A stretch of DNA of 64,000 nucleotides from an uncultured Mycoplasmatota bacterium (GTDB lineage Bacteria > Bacillota_I > Bacilli_A > RF39 > UBA660): the NCBI GenBank assembly GCA_900553395.1, contig USDJ01000006.1:17097-81096 (forward strand), written 5' to 3'. The notes beneath the pieces were generated by a model that was not told the origin of the DNA, searched no databases, and saw only the letters and a program-made list of their open reading frames with translations. Positions 18,742-28,066 of the stretch are shown here, piece by piece. The stretch's first letter is position 1. Every line of letters begins with the position of its first letter. The position numbers and the translations under genes were made by a program.

Positions 18742-19330
18742 AATTTAATCTATGGCATTAATATAGTTAACTTTACGTCTTAGGTCAAGTTGGATTTCCC
18801 TAAATATTACTTATCGTTACCAATAAGCGGTTCCCCATTAAAATATTTAGTATATTGTCACCAAATATACTACTTGATTGCCACTTAGTACGCACTACAA
18901 TCCTATATTAACAACACTCTAGAAGATTTCCTCACCAAATTCTTGTTATTAATTCTTTTTTGCAAATAGTATTTCAAATTGCACTTCAGTAGATTCTAGC
19001 TAAAAATTTACTAAACTGTTAACCAATTATCCCAACTATTCACTCAAGACAAGCTACACTACCCATAACTTTCATCACAAAGTAGGTTTAATCCTATTTC
19101 GTATTCAGTCCGTCAGTAATTTCGTATAGGCAAAACACAACAATAGGTCTCCACGAATGGTGGGTCAGTTGCCATATGCCATTATGGTTGCCCAACATCC
19201 TCATTTCCAGCACTCACCCTACACTGGGCGTATAAAGCAAGCACAAGAAGTTTCACAGATATGCTCTTTAACGGATTTTTAGCCCCGTCTTCATAACAAT
19301 TATTTGACTAGAATAATGTGCCATTGATGC
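18722..19330 (-). ncRNA. Large structured noncoding RNA (about 609 nt), candidate ornate-large-RNA class such as ROOL
   Basis: This stretch has no credible ORF and is visibly richer in G and C than its surroundings. A consensus promoter fires into it and a terminator ends it. The ends pair: AUCAAUGGCA (19328-19319) with UGCCAUAGAU (18757-18748), one A-A mismatch. The helix extends through UUAUUCUAGU (19316-19307) with ACUAUAUUAA (18767-18758). Other helices: AUUAAUAAC (18953-18945) with GUUGUUAAU (18915-18907), 9 bp; GAUUG/CAAUC (18902-18898 with 18880-18876); UAGUAUAUU/AAUAUACUA (18872-18848); CUAAAUAUU/AAUAUUUAG (18850-18842 with 18808-18800) enclosing CUUAUUG-GUAA-CGAUAAG (18827-18810), a GNRA-capped hairpin. 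The size and joined ends resemble ROOL, OLE or GOLLD RNAs. RNase P and tmRNA signatures are absent. Class membership is inference. Confidence 0.85.
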
Positions 19331-19335
19331 ACTAG

Positions 19336-19364
19336 ATTATAGCAAATTTACTTAATTTTGTCAA
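19336..19364 (-). promoter_or_regulatory. Perfect-consensus sigma-A promoter of the large RNA
   Basis: On the minus strand, -35 TTGACA (19359-19364) and -10 TATAAT (19336-19341) are both exact consensus with a 17-bp spacer. Initiation would fall near 19328-19330, the base where the closing helix of the RNA begins. It is the strongest promoter by sequence that I found in the window. Confidence 0.88.
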
Positions 19365-19401
19365 ATTCACTATATAAATAGTATATTCTAAAGTTAAAAT
19401 A

Positions 19402-20808
19402 TTAAAACCTAAAATATATAAAAGGATTATAAGTATTGCTAATTAAAAGGCATATGCAAAATATAAATATCATTATATAAAGTAAATCTTCAATAATATA
19501 GTAATGCTTAAATGAGCTAAACTTCTTATTTATTTTATCAAATATAGGGAAACTAAATAGAAATGCAAATGGTATATATAAATAATAGTTAAGTAAGCTA
19601 TAATTAATAGATAATGCTGCTTCTATAGGTAGTGATTTAAAATTAAAAATATTTTTAAATACATAAAGTAATAAATTTAAGTCTTCTGCTCTAAATATTA
19701 TCCAACCGATATTTATTAATATAAACGTATATAACCATCTTACAAAGCCATTCCACTTAGACATGAATTCTAATAAAAATAGCTTTTCTATCAATAAAAT
19801 AATTGCAAAGTATACTCCCCAAATAATGAAATTCCAACTAGCTCCATGCCACAATCCTGTTAAAATCCACACTATAATTATATTTCTAATCCATTTTGCT
19901 TTAGATACCCTATTACCTCCAAGAGGTATATATAAATAATCCCTAAACCATGATGATAATGAAATATGCCATCTTCTCCAAAATTCAGTTATACTCTTTG
20001 ACACATATGGATAATTAAAATTCTCTAAAAAGTCAAAGCCAAACATTGCCCCTAAACCAATAGCCATATCACTATATCCTGAAAAATCAAAATATATCTG
20101 AAAAGTATATGCTAATGTGCCTAAAATTAATACTATTCCAGTATAATTGTTACTAATAGCAGAATTAAAAATTGTATCTGCTATTAAAGCCATATTATTA
20201 GCTATTATTATTTTTTTACTCAATCCTATTATAAATCTTCTAAGACCATTTGAAAATTTTTCTACAGAATGCTTTCTTTTTTTTAGTTCTTTTTCTACAG
20301 TTGAATATCTAACAATGGGTCCAGCTATAAGTTGAGGAAAAAGTGTTACATAAGTTGCTAGAAGTAAGATATTCTTTTGAACTTTAACTTCACCTCTATA
20401 TACATCTATGACATAAGATAATGTTTGAAATGTATAAAAACTTATACCTATTGGTAAAACAAGATTAATAGTAATATTATTAGTATTAAATATATTTGAG
20501 AAAATACTATTAAAAAATCCCAAATATTTAAATATAAATAAAGTTAATATATTAAAAACTATAGTCAGTACTAATAATTTTTTCTTTAGAGATATTTTGC
20601 GTTTATATTTATCTATCAATATTGCAAAATAATAATTTAATACAATAGATAAAATCATCAAAATTATGTATCTTGGCTCTCCCCAAGAGTAAAAAACTAA
20701 TGAAAAGAACAATAGAACATAATTTTTATATTTATCTTTAGAGATATAATAAATAAGCAATGTAATAGGTAAAAATATAAACAAAAATGTTAAACTACTA
20801 AAAACCAT
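19402..20808 (-). CDS. MBOAT-family O-acyltransferase (AlgI/DltB-like)
   Basis: This 468-residue polytopic protein has about ten or more hydrophobic segments. MBOAT signatures are FFSLVFYSWGEPRY at the N-terminus, the DFSGYSDMAIGLGAMFGF stretch, EFWRRWHISLSSWFRDYLYIPLGGNR, and the catalytic His in LTGLWHGASWNFIIWG. Such proteins move acyl groups across the membrane onto secreted glycans. The next gene upstream encodes a DHHW/AlgJ-like partner with only 1 base between them, the usual pairing for glycan O-acetylation. It is the last protein gene of the long operon before the RNA gene. Confidence 0.93.
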   Translation of the reverse strand: MVFSSLTFLFIFLPITLLIYYISKDKYKNYVLLFFSLVFYSWGEPRYIILMILSIVLNYYFAILIDKYKRKISLKKKLLVLTIVFNILTLFIFKYLGFFNSIFSNIFNTNNITINLVLPIGISFYTFQTLSYVIDVYRGEVKVQKNILLLATYVTLFPQLIAGPIVRYSTVEKELKKRKHSVEKFSNGLRRFIIGLSKKIIIANNMALIADTIFNSAISNNYTGIVLILGTLAYTFQIYFDFSGYSDMAIGLGAMFGFDFLENFNYPYVSKSITEFWRRWHISLSSWFRDYLYIPLGGNRVSKAKWIRNIIIVWILTGLWHGASWNFIIWGVYFAIILLIEKLFLLEFMSKWNGFVRWLYTFILINIGWIIFRAEDLNLLLYVFKNIFNFKSLPIEAALSINYSLLNYYLYIPFAFLFSFPIFDKINKKFSSFKHYYIIEDLLYIMIFIFCICLLISNTYNPFIYFRF

Positions 20809-20809
20809 T

Positions 20810-21985
20810 TTATTTGCTCCAATCTATATTAAAACTTTCATTAATTAAAAATGAATAATCAGCAATAATAAGCACTTTATCTATATTATTTTCTTCTATA
20901 TACCTTTTTATATCAAATTTTTCTCCCATTACTTCTTCATAATGCCTTAAATCTATTACATATGTTTTATTAAAATGAGACGCTATTAATTTATTTATTG
21001 CATTCGTATATGAAGAACCTAATACAAGCAAGTTATCTTTATCATTATTATTAAAATCAAAAATGACTTCACCAGAATCTCCACCATAAAATTCACCATA
21101 ATGATTAGTAAGCCTACTTCTATTATACTTGCCTTTAAAATAATTTTCTTCATTTCCATATGTATCATATAATTTATCATTTATTATTGTGAATTCTGGA
21201 AAATTAAATTTATAAACAGTAAATAGTTCTTTATAGTCAAAAATCTGACTAATTCTTGATCTTGAACCATAAAATACTATGTCATCAAAAGTAACAGTTT
21301 CAACTGGCTTTATTATGTTTTGAGCATCATCAAACATCTCAGCTATTTGTGTATATGCCATATAAGAGCCATAATAATTCCAATGGTGGTCAGTCTTATA
21401 AAATAATTTTCTATATTCTTCGTAATTTTTAAATTCCAATGAAGCAAAGTTGTAATTACCTTTCAAATTTTTTTTAATGTAATCAATTATATTAATATGA
21501 TACTCATTTTTTTCGAAATCAAAAATAGATGGAGTTGATAAAAAATAATAATAAGTATCTATATAATCATTTAACTTGCTATAAACTTCTAATCTACTAT
21601 TTATATTAGCTCTAGCCTCTTTAGTTAATTCATCATATTTCACTATTAAATCGTGATTGCAATTATATGTAAAAAAAGAGCCATCTAAATTCAAGTATTT
21701 ATTTTTACAAAGTCTTTCTGGAATATTATTATAATCAGTAAAATTTAATATCGATTTTAACTCTTGCTTAATTGTCTCTCCACCTATAAACTGGTCTGAT
21801 AGTGCACTTTCCAATTTTTTTTGATAAGTACCATCTAAATATGAAATAAACGTAAAATGTTCAAATTTTTGTAATGTTCTATTTTCTGCAAAAGATATAT
21901 TTTTTTCAACTCTCACAAATCCTAATTCACAGACAAATAATATTAAAAACACTAATATTATAAATATTATATTTCTAGATTTCAT
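20810..21985 (-). CDS. DHHW-family (AlgJ/DltD-like) acylation partner
   Basis: The 391 residues have an N-terminal signal-anchor (residues 5-22) and an extracellular SGNH-like domain. The family motif is TDHHWNYYGSYMAY near residue 198; LGSSYTNAI near the end supplies the Ser-containing block. These proteins work with an MBOAT acyltransferase to O-acetylate polysaccharide outside the membrane. It abuts the MBOAT gene downstream, and has an AAAGGTATGTT ribosome site. The substrate polymer is presumably the one built by this operon. Confidence 0.9.
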   Translation of the reverse strand: MKSRNIIFIILVFLILFVCELGFVRVEKNISFAENRTLQKFEHFTFISYLDGTYQKKLESALSDQFIGGETIKQELKSILNFTDYNNIPERLCKNKYLNLDGSFFTYNCNHDLIVKYDELTKEARANINSRLEVYSKLNDYIDTYYYFLSTPSIFDFEKNEYHINIIDYIKKNLKGNYNFASLEFKNYEEYRKLFYKTDHHWNYYGSYMAYTQIAEMFDDAQNIIKPVETVTFDDIVFYGSRSRISQIFDYKELFTVYKFNFPEFTIINDKLYDTYGNEENYFKGKYNRSRLTNHYGEFYGGDSGEVIFDFNNNDKDNLLVLGSSYTNAINKLIASHFNKTYVIDLRHYEEVMGEKFDIKRYIEENNIDKVLIIADYSFLINESFNIDWSK

Positions 21986-22031
21986 AACATACCTTTCTAC
22001 ACTATTTTTTTAAATTAAATATGATTAAATG

Positions 22032-22853
22032 TTACTTGTCATCAGTCCAATCAGTAGCTTTAATCCAATTTTCATAAGGAAAAATATGCTCTAAATTTTT
22101 AGCAGCCCAATATTGCGTTAAATATGAAGAATAAATTATTTTTTCCTTTTTTAACAATGATTCTTCAGGTATTTTTTCACTTTTAGAGTTCTTTGCTTCA
22201 CTTATTTCCATATATTTTCCAAAATAATATAAATTATCATATAATTTCATAGACATTGATATGTCCCTAACAATAGTAGAGCACATTTTATGGTGCCAAT
22301 GTGAATATTCTCCATCTGGATTATGAGTTATTATTAGTTCCCAGTTTTTGTATCCAATAATTTCCTCTAAGGAGCGATAAATCTCATACCTGATTTTACC
22401 TCCCCAATCACTAACACCAGAACTGTTACTATCAATATATGCTAAACTTAAATACTTCGCGCCATAAGAATCAAGTGCTTTTTTAAATTCTTGCTCTCTT
22501 TCTGAATTTGGTTGGCAAGTTACACACACAACTAAATATTCTTTTCCATGCTCCATTAAATGATAACCGCCGAAAATACTTTCATCATCAGGATGAGCAA
22601 CTATCATTAGTTTGGTAATACCATCCAAATCTAATTTTTCTAACTTATCAGATATATTTTTATCATAAGTATATTTGCTCTTAAACCTGTCGTCAATTTT
22701 TTTATACCTTAAGTTTAACTCTTTATTTACTAAATTTAAATCGTTATTCTTGTTATATAGCATATATATAAAATACAATAACACAAGTATTATAATAATC
22801 ATTACGGATATGAGTATTTTTAGACTTTTTATTCTTCTTAAATTTTTTTCCAT
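22032..22853 (-). CDS. PIG-L family deacetylase, membrane-anchored
   Basis: The 273 residues start with a cationic N-terminus and one membrane span at about 10-31, then a PIG-L/LmbE domain. The zinc site is clear: MIVAHPDDES near residue 83 (AHPDD motif), with the downstream HNPDGEYSHWHHK supplying the distal His. Members remove N-acetyl from GlcNAc-type sugars. The anchor suggests action at the membrane on a lipid-linked or surface glycan. It starts 1 base after the pssE stop. Deacetylation would give free amines on the polymer. Confidence 0.9.
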   Translation of the reverse strand: MEKNLRRIKSLKILISVMIIIILVLLYFIYMLYNKNNDLNLVNKELNLRYKKIDDRFKSKYTYDKNISDKLEKLDLDGITKLMIVAHPDDESIFGGYHLMEHGKEYLVVCVTCQPNSEREQEFKKALDSYGAKYLSLAYIDSNSSGVSDWGGKIRYEIYRSLEEIIGYKNWELIITHNPDGEYSHWHHKMCSTIVRDISMSMKLYDNLYYFGKYMEISEAKNSKSEKIPEESLLKKEKIIYSSYLTQYWAAKNLEHIFPYENWIKATDWTDDK

Positions 22854-22854
22854 T

Positions 22855-23328
22855 TTAGATGCTTCTTTCTAACAATTTAATGATATTTGGTGTATTACTC
22901 TTGAATTTCTTTGGCTTGAATTTTTTTGCTTCTATAAGTAACTTATCTAAATTATCAAAATCCTCTAAGTATAAAATATATCCTTCTTTTGCAAAGTTTT
23001 CTACAATTTGAAGTTGATGGTCATTAACATGCTCATTATACTTTTTTAGTCTTGGAGCTGCTATGACAATTTTATTATTTTTTAATCCTGTTATAATTGA
23101 TCCAACACCACCGTGTGTAATCAAAATATCGCATTCTTTTATTTTTTCATCAAATTCATTCATTGGTATTAAATCGAATATTTCCATATCTTTCGACTTA
23201 AAATTTGAAGTACAACCAGCTTGAACAATAACTTTTTCGTTTATTTTCTTATTATCTATTTGTTTTTGTATAGCCTCAAGTAATCTTGTGAATTTTTTAT
23301 CTTGAGTACCTAATGTTACTAATATCAT
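22855..23328 (-). CDS. pssE: PssE/Alg13-like glycosyltransferase catalytic subunit
   Basis: The 157 residues form the C-terminal half of a GT28 fold. ILVTLGTQDKKFTRLL and the donor-site run ILITHGGVGSIITGLKNNK identify the PssE/EpsF/Alg13 family, which binds the nucleotide sugar and needs an Alg14-like membrane partner. That partner is the next gene upstream. The ATG at 23328 is chosen over a GTG 12 bases earlier. It overlaps the pssD stop as TAATG and is served by GGAGGGTGGAT. Confidence 0.9.
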   Translation of the reverse strand: MILVTLGTQDKKFTRLLEAIQKQIDNKKINEKVIVQAGCTSNFKSKDMEIFDLIPMNEFDEKIKECDILITHGGVGSIITGLKNNKIVIAAPRLKKYNEHVNDHQLQIVENFAKEGYILYLEDFDNLDKLLIEAKKFKPKKFKSNTPNIIKLLERSI

Positions 23329-23795
23329 TAATAAATCCACCCTCCATATATTGCTTTAGGATATAATTTCAACATGCTTTCCCATTGTACAATAAACACA
23401 TCAGATATAGGATAAACTATTTTTCCAGATAGCGTTTTTGTTTTACTATTGGCAAAAGTTTCAATAAAGATTATCTTACTACCAAAAAGTTTACCTATAT
23501 AACACATTGGAACCGCAGTATGTGTGCCTGTAGTAACTATTGCTTTAGGTCTTATTTTAATATAAAGTACCAATGATTTAAAAATGTTATAAATAAATTT
23601 AAAAAAGTAAGTAAATAAATTTTTCCTTGTTCCATAAACTAAATAATTAACATTTTTATACTTATATTTTAAATTTTTAGTAGACTTTGTCTTTTCTGTT
23701 ATTAAATAACTATCGTATTTTTCAAATAAAGGACTTAATTGCAGTAACTCATTCAAATGCCCACCAGTTGAAGATATAAATAATACTCTTTTCAT
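23328..23795 (-). CDS. pssD: PssD/Alg14-like glycosyltransferase membrane subunit
   Basis: The 155 residues begin with VLFISSTGGHLNELLQL, the Alg14/PssD acceptor-domain signature, and contain a hydrophobic stretch near 62-80 and TTGTHTAVPMCY. It forms the membrane and acceptor half of a two-part GT28 enzyme with the downstream pssE product. In Streptococcus such pairs add the second sugar of capsule repeats. The start overlaps the gtrA stop as ATGA. Confidence 0.92.
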   Translation of the reverse strand: MKRVLFISSTGGHLNELLQLSPLFEKYDSYLITEKTKSTKNLKYKYKNVNYLVYGTRKNLFTYFFKFIYNIFKSLVLYIKIRPKAIVTTGTHTAVPMCYIGKLFGSKIIFIETFANSKTKTLSGKIVYPISDVFIVQWESMLKLYPKAIYGGWIY

Positions 23796-24217
23796 TTTCT
23801 TTTATTCTCCTTAAATACTATAAATTTACTAAATATATAATTCAGTATTAAAACTAAAAATTGAACTAATATTTTTGAAATCTTATCATTAATATTTAAT
23901 AAAGATACAAAAACATACATAGACGCCATATCAATTAGTAATGTAGACACTCTTGATAGAAAAAACTTAATGGCTGATGATAGATTTTCACTATTATTTT
24001 TGAAGACGAATTTTTTATTTGCAAAATATGCAAATGTAACAGCGCATATCCAAGATACAACATTTGCTACTTGCAACTGAAATGGATTATTTGGATTTAA
24101 AAAGGTTAAAACACTTATATAATATGTTGCTAAACTAACAAACGTGGTAAATCCTCCAACAATAATATAATTAATTATCTCTTCGTATTTTTTATAAACA
24201 ATCATTATCTTTTTCAT
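23792..24217 (-). CDS. GtrA-like flippase
   Basis: The 141 residues have four membrane spans (about 17-38, 45-63, 80-100 and 112-130), the GtrA layout. The first span contains YIIVGGFTTFVSLATYY. GtrA proteins are thought to flip an undecaprenyl-phosphate sugar made by a GtrB/DPM1-like enzyme. The upstream GT2 gene is exactly that type and overlaps this start by 26 bp. Together they could add side-chain sugars outside the membrane. Confidence 0.92.
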   Translation of the reverse strand: MKKIMIVYKKYEEIINYIIVGGFTTFVSLATYYISVLTFLNPNNPFQLQVANVVSWICAVTFAYFANKKFVFKNNSENLSSAIKFFLSRVSTLLIDMASMYVFVSLLNINDKISKILVQFLVLILNYIFSKFIVFKENKRK

Positions 24218-25124
24218 TACATAATATTTCCTTTACTATATATATTGGCCTATTTCTAGATTCCGTATAATTTCTATATACGTATTCCCCTATTATTCCC
24301 ATTAAAATGCTGTTAATTCCAAATATAAATAATACAAATGGAAACAAATAATAAAATACATTAACACTTAAAATCAATTGAAAAATGAATATTAATATAG
24401 AAGCAATAATATTAAATATTGCTAACTTAAATATCATCGTTAGTGGGCTTTTTGAAAAAGATAAAATTCCACTGACTCCATATCTAAGCAAACTTTTAAA
24501 ACTCCAAGATGTTTTACCATTTACTCTTTTTTGGGGAGTATATGGTAGATAATAAGTATTAAATCCTATCCAATTAAAAATGCCTTTAGAAAATCTATCA
24601 TGTTCTGTAATAGTTAATATAGTATCAATAACTTTTCTATTAAATAGTCTAAAATCACTTGCACCTACCTTAACTTCAGTACCCATCGATTTTCCCATTA
24701 TTTTATAAAATTTTGCTTTTATAAATGATATTAGTTTATTTTCTATTCTACTTTCTTGGTAATACGAAACTATATCTATATCGCTATTACTTTCTAATGC
24801 TTTAATCATAGGAAGTACTAAACTTGGTGGCTGCTGCATATCGGCATCTATTATTACTGCATAATCGCCAGTACACGTTTTTAAACCTGCAAATATACCT
24901 GCTTCTTTACCAAAATTTCTAGAAAAATTAATAACTTTGATATCAAAAGTTTTTTCTGATAACAATTTTTTTAATTCACTATATGTATTATCTTTGCTAC
25001 CATCGTTTACAAATATTAGTTCAACATTATATTTTTTGTTTTTAAAAGAATTTTTCACTTCTTCATAAAATAAATTTATATTACGTTCTTCATTGTAGCA
25101 AGGAACAATAAAAGATATTTTCAT
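24192..25124 (-). CDS. DPM1/GtrB-like family 2 glycosyltransferase (polyprenyl-phosphate sugar synthase)
   Basis: The 310 residues contain a GT2 domain: ISFIVPCYNEERNI, LIFVNDGSKDNT, the DADMQQPP metal site and DRFSKGIFNWIGF. Two C-terminal spans at about 228-250 and 262-285 are as in GtrB/ArnC. The enzyme should load one sugar onto undecaprenyl phosphate on the cytoplasmic face for GtrA to flip. The ATGA overlap at the start joins it to the upstream membrane protein, which might be the transferase that uses the lipid-linked sugar. Confidence 0.93.
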   Translation of the reverse strand: MKISFIVPCYNEERNINLFYEEVKNSFKNKKYNVELIFVNDGSKDNTYSELKKLLSEKTFDIKVINFSRNFGKEAGIFAGLKTCTGDYAVIIDADMQQPPSLVLPMIKALESNSDIDIVSYYQESRIENKLISFIKAKFYKIMGKSMGTEVKVGASDFRLFNRKVIDTILTITEHDRFSKGIFNWIGFNTYYLPYTPQKRVNGKTSWSFKSLLRYGVSGILSFSKSPLTMIFKLAIFNIIASILIFIFQLILSVNVFYYLFPFVLFIFGINSILMGIIGEYVYRNYTESRNRPIYIVKEILCNEKDNDCL

Positions 25125-26608
25125 AAATCACACTCCCTAATATTTTTGAATACCACTTTTTTATTCTGTGGTATTCCATACCATAATTTAAACGTATAAA
25201 GATGATAATCATCATATGGATTGGCATTCCATAAATATTTACCAGGTACTCTTATTATTTCAATAACTTCAGTATTGTCTTTTAATTGATTTCTTATATA
25301 AATAGTTCTTTTTAAATCTAATTTATAGCAATACATATAAAACAAAGTAAAAAATCCAATTAATATTGCCACAAAACAGTTGTTTAATTTTATTACCCAT
25401 TTTCTATCAAATATTTTAACATTCAAACTATCAAATATAAGTAAAGAACATATTATTAGCATTATAGTAGATAAAAATGAAGTTCTACCACCAGCAAGTG
25501 GAGAAATAAGCATAGCACCATTGTTTAGAATAGCTATTAAAAAGAAAAATAATAATTTTTGTTTATCAGCTTTAGAGTACTTAACTACTAGAATAATTAA
25601 AATCACTAAGTATGCGCACCAATACAGGAAAGTAAATATGTTATAGCAATCTAATAAGAAATTTAAACGCCCTATTTGAAAATTAAATATCAAATAACAA
25701 GTATTTAAAACTATTGTTATAAATGGTACTATTCCCATAAAGAAATATAAAGCAAATTTTTTAAAGCCTTTCAAGTTTCTATATATCAATACTAAACTTG
25801 AAAAAGTTGAAATAAGTATTAAGAAACTGTTTTTAACAAACACATATCGTAACTGCCTAGGAAAGGTATATTTTATTTTTTCTAATAAATTCATTTTGTC
25901 AAAAGAACTCATAGAATTTAATCTATTCATAGTTCCTGGACTAAATAGCATTAAATATAATCCTAAACAAGCTGACAAAGTACATATTACCATCAAAACA
26001 TTAACTTTTTTATTTTTGATATAATAATAAACTATTATAAGTATAAAAGTTGAAATAATTCCAACTGCAACATTTTCTACAAACATACAGCTTATAAAGC
26101 TTAATATAGGAAGCACTATATACATATATTTCTTATAAGATATTGCTGTTTTTTGATCATCAAATATTTGTCTGTTTATATATATAATAAATACTAAAAA
26201 TATCATTGGAATAAAATATGTTGTATTTCCAGTTATCCATACATATACTTGGGAAAAAGTTTCTTCGTCAACAAGTAATAAACTTTCAATAATCAGTGCT
26301 GAAAGGAATGACAACTTTCGTACATTAACCATTTTGTTAATGAAATAATACAAAAATGTCATTCCAAACGCATTAATAATTATCCATATTGGCTTGTAAT
26401 AATTAAATATTAAATCGAATAACCTACTAAAAAATCTTCCCTCAAACGAATTATAATTATTAACAGATATTTTTATAATAGACTTTAATGATCCATTAAA
26501 CAACAAATTATTCCAATCATCACCTGTATATGGGATTAAAATGCCAACTAAAAGGAAAAAGATAAAAACAATTCCTAAATAAATGTATTCATTATTTATT
26601 TTTTTCAT
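25121..26608 (-). CDS. Polytopic membrane protein, DUF6056-like, possible GT-C glycosyltransferase
   Basis: The 495 residues have a dozen or so hydrophobic segments and a short C-terminal soluble part. GILIPYTGDDWNNLLF after the first span places an Asp pair in the first outer loop, like the acidic loop of GT-C enzymes that use lipid-linked sugars. The final motif LWNANPYDDYHLYTFKLWYGIP is shared in outline with the next gene upstream. It overlaps both neighbours by 4 bp. A role as the transferase for the GtrB/GtrA-supplied sugar is inference from position. Confidence 0.7.
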   Translation of the reverse strand: MKKINNEYIYLGIVFIFFLLVGILIPYTGDDWNNLLFNGSLKSIIKISVNNYNSFEGRFFSRLFDLIFNYYKPIWIIINAFGMTFLYYFINKMVNVRKLSFLSALIIESLLLVDEETFSQVYVWITGNTTYFIPMIFLVFIIYINRQIFDDQKTAISYKKYMYIVLPILSFISCMFVENVAVGIISTFILIIVYYYIKNKKVNVLMVICTLSACLGLYLMLFSPGTMNRLNSMSSFDKMNLLEKIKYTFPRQLRYVFVKNSFLILISTFSSLVLIYRNLKGFKKFALYFFMGIVPFITIVLNTCYLIFNFQIGRLNFLLDCYNIFTFLYWCAYLVILIILVVKYSKADKQKLLFFFLIAILNNGAMLISPLAGGRTSFLSTIMLIICSLLIFDSLNVKIFDRKWVIKLNNCFVAILIGFFTLFYMYCYKLDLKRTIYIRNQLKDNTEVIEIIRVPGKYLWNANPYDDYHLYTFKLWYGIPQNKKVVFKNIRECDL

Positions 26609-28056
26609 TTTGCACCCTCTTCAATAAACTCAAAAGTTACATCTTCTGGCAAACCATAATAATTTAGAAAATATTTATAAGCATAATAATTCTTAGAATA
26701 TGGTTCATTTATATCTATTTGATATTTATAATATTTTTTGTTTGCTAATTTATAAATTAATTTATTTGTTTTGCCTTTTTTATAATTTTCTATTGCAATT
26801 AGCCTATCTTCTTTTAACTTACCTATTTCAGAATAGATTATTGCTTCATTACATAATAGCGCTACTAATACTACTATAAGAATATAAGATAATAATTTAA
26901 TAAATTCACCTTCAAATGCATCATATAAATACAAAATAGCAAGCATAATCATACAAATAAATGTAAAATAATTAGGTCTTCCAGATATATATTCTACAGT
27001 TAAACATAAAGAATAAGAAATAGCATAAAACGACAGAAACATAATATTTAAGTTTTCTCTTTTATGTATATAATTAATGTAAAAATTACTTAGCAAAATT
27101 GTTATTGAAAGAACAAAATATAACCAATTATTATTTAATATTAGTGCTAAGAAAATCACTAGAATATTTACTGAAATAAAGATATATTTTAAATTATTAT
27201 CACTTTTAATTAAGCTCAAGAATACAGAGACTATAAATATAATTGGAATTACATTATATATATTTTTAAGATTATACATATTATAAGAAACCACTGGTAA
27301 TGATAAATTAAGCTTTTCAATCAAATTTAATTTATTCCAAGCTTCATTCTGTCCAATTCTAGAAAAAGTTCCAGGTCCTAAAAATAAGAACACACCACTT
27401 ATGATAATTGGAATAAATAATAACAATTTTTTTCTTTCAAACTTTTTCAAAATAACAAGATCGTACATAAGCATTAGAACTACAAATATTGACGTAAATA
27501 CAAAAGTAGATTCATGAATTATGCTAATAATTAATACTAAAAGCATGTTAACCCACATTTTCTTATTTAAGCCATATCTCAGATACAAGTAAATAAACAA
27601 GAATAGAAAAGTGCTTGTCCAAACATAATTAACAGATCCAGCAACCCAATATATAATCCATTTGAAATTTACAATAAGTAAAAAGCAACAAAGCCCAAAT
27701 AAGTAATTAAATAATTTATTTGAATTATTTTTATATAACCCTATAATTTTATCAATAAGGTAGAAATTCAAAATTATTATAATTGGATTTAATATTGACC
27801 ATACGTTTTTACCAAAAATTAACAGTGCTTGAACAATTGAATGTACAAAAACTCTAGAACTAACTATTTTGTAATCACTTAGCTGCATTTTTAAAACTTG
27901 TACTAAATTTGTTATTCTAACATCAGTTCTATATAAAAACGAATATCCTAAATCATCATTTAATATCATTGTATTTAAAGAACAATACAAGAGAATTATA
28001 AAAAACGAAGATAGAATTAATATCAAGAGTTTATTTTTTTTAATCGCTTCTAACAT
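26605..28056 (-). CDS. Second polytopic DUF6056-like membrane protein, paralogue of its neighbour
   Basis: The 483 residues have about a dozen spans. MILNDDLGYSF replaces the GDDWNN loop of the downstream paralogue, keeping the acidic pair after the first span. HESTFVF and FLGPGTFSR line up with VENVAVG and FSPGTMNR of the neighbour. The ATG at 28056 is used because AGGTGTGTGATT precedes it; a GTG two codons earlier is inside that site. Two adjacent divergent copies suggest two different side groups or a heterodimer. The function is not established. Confidence 0.7.
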   Translation of the reverse strand: MLEAIKKNKLLILILSSFFIILLYCSLNTMILNDDLGYSFLYRTDVRITNLVQVLKMQLSDYKIVSSRVFVHSIVQALLIFGKNVWSILNPIIIILNFYLIDKIIGLYKNNSNKLFNYLFGLCCFLLIVNFKWIIYWVAGSVNYVWTSTFLFLFIYLYLRYGLNKKMWVNMLLVLIISIIHESTFVFTSIFVVLMLMYDLVILKKFERKKLLLFIPIIISGVFLFLGPGTFSRIGQNEAWNKLNLIEKLNLSLPVVSYNMYNLKNIYNVIPIIFIVSVFLSLIKSDNNLKYIFISVNILVIFLALILNNNWLYFVLSITILLSNFYINYIHKRENLNIMFLSFYAISYSLCLTVEYISGRPNYFTFICMIMLAILYLYDAFEGEFIKLLSYILIVVLVALLCNEAIIYSEIGKLKEDRLIAIENYKKGKTNKLIYKLANKKYYKYQIDINEPYSKNYYAYKYFLNYYGLPEDVTFEFIEEGAK

Positions 28057-28066
28057 AATCACACAC

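Noticed and set aside
18722..19330. RNase P RNA, tmRNA or group II intron as the identity of the large RNA
   Set aside because: A GAGGAAA-like piece occurs mid-molecule but the order and partners of the RNase P conserved regions are absent. There is no tRNA-like end or tag frame for tmRNA, and no domain V or reverse transcriptase for a group II intron.
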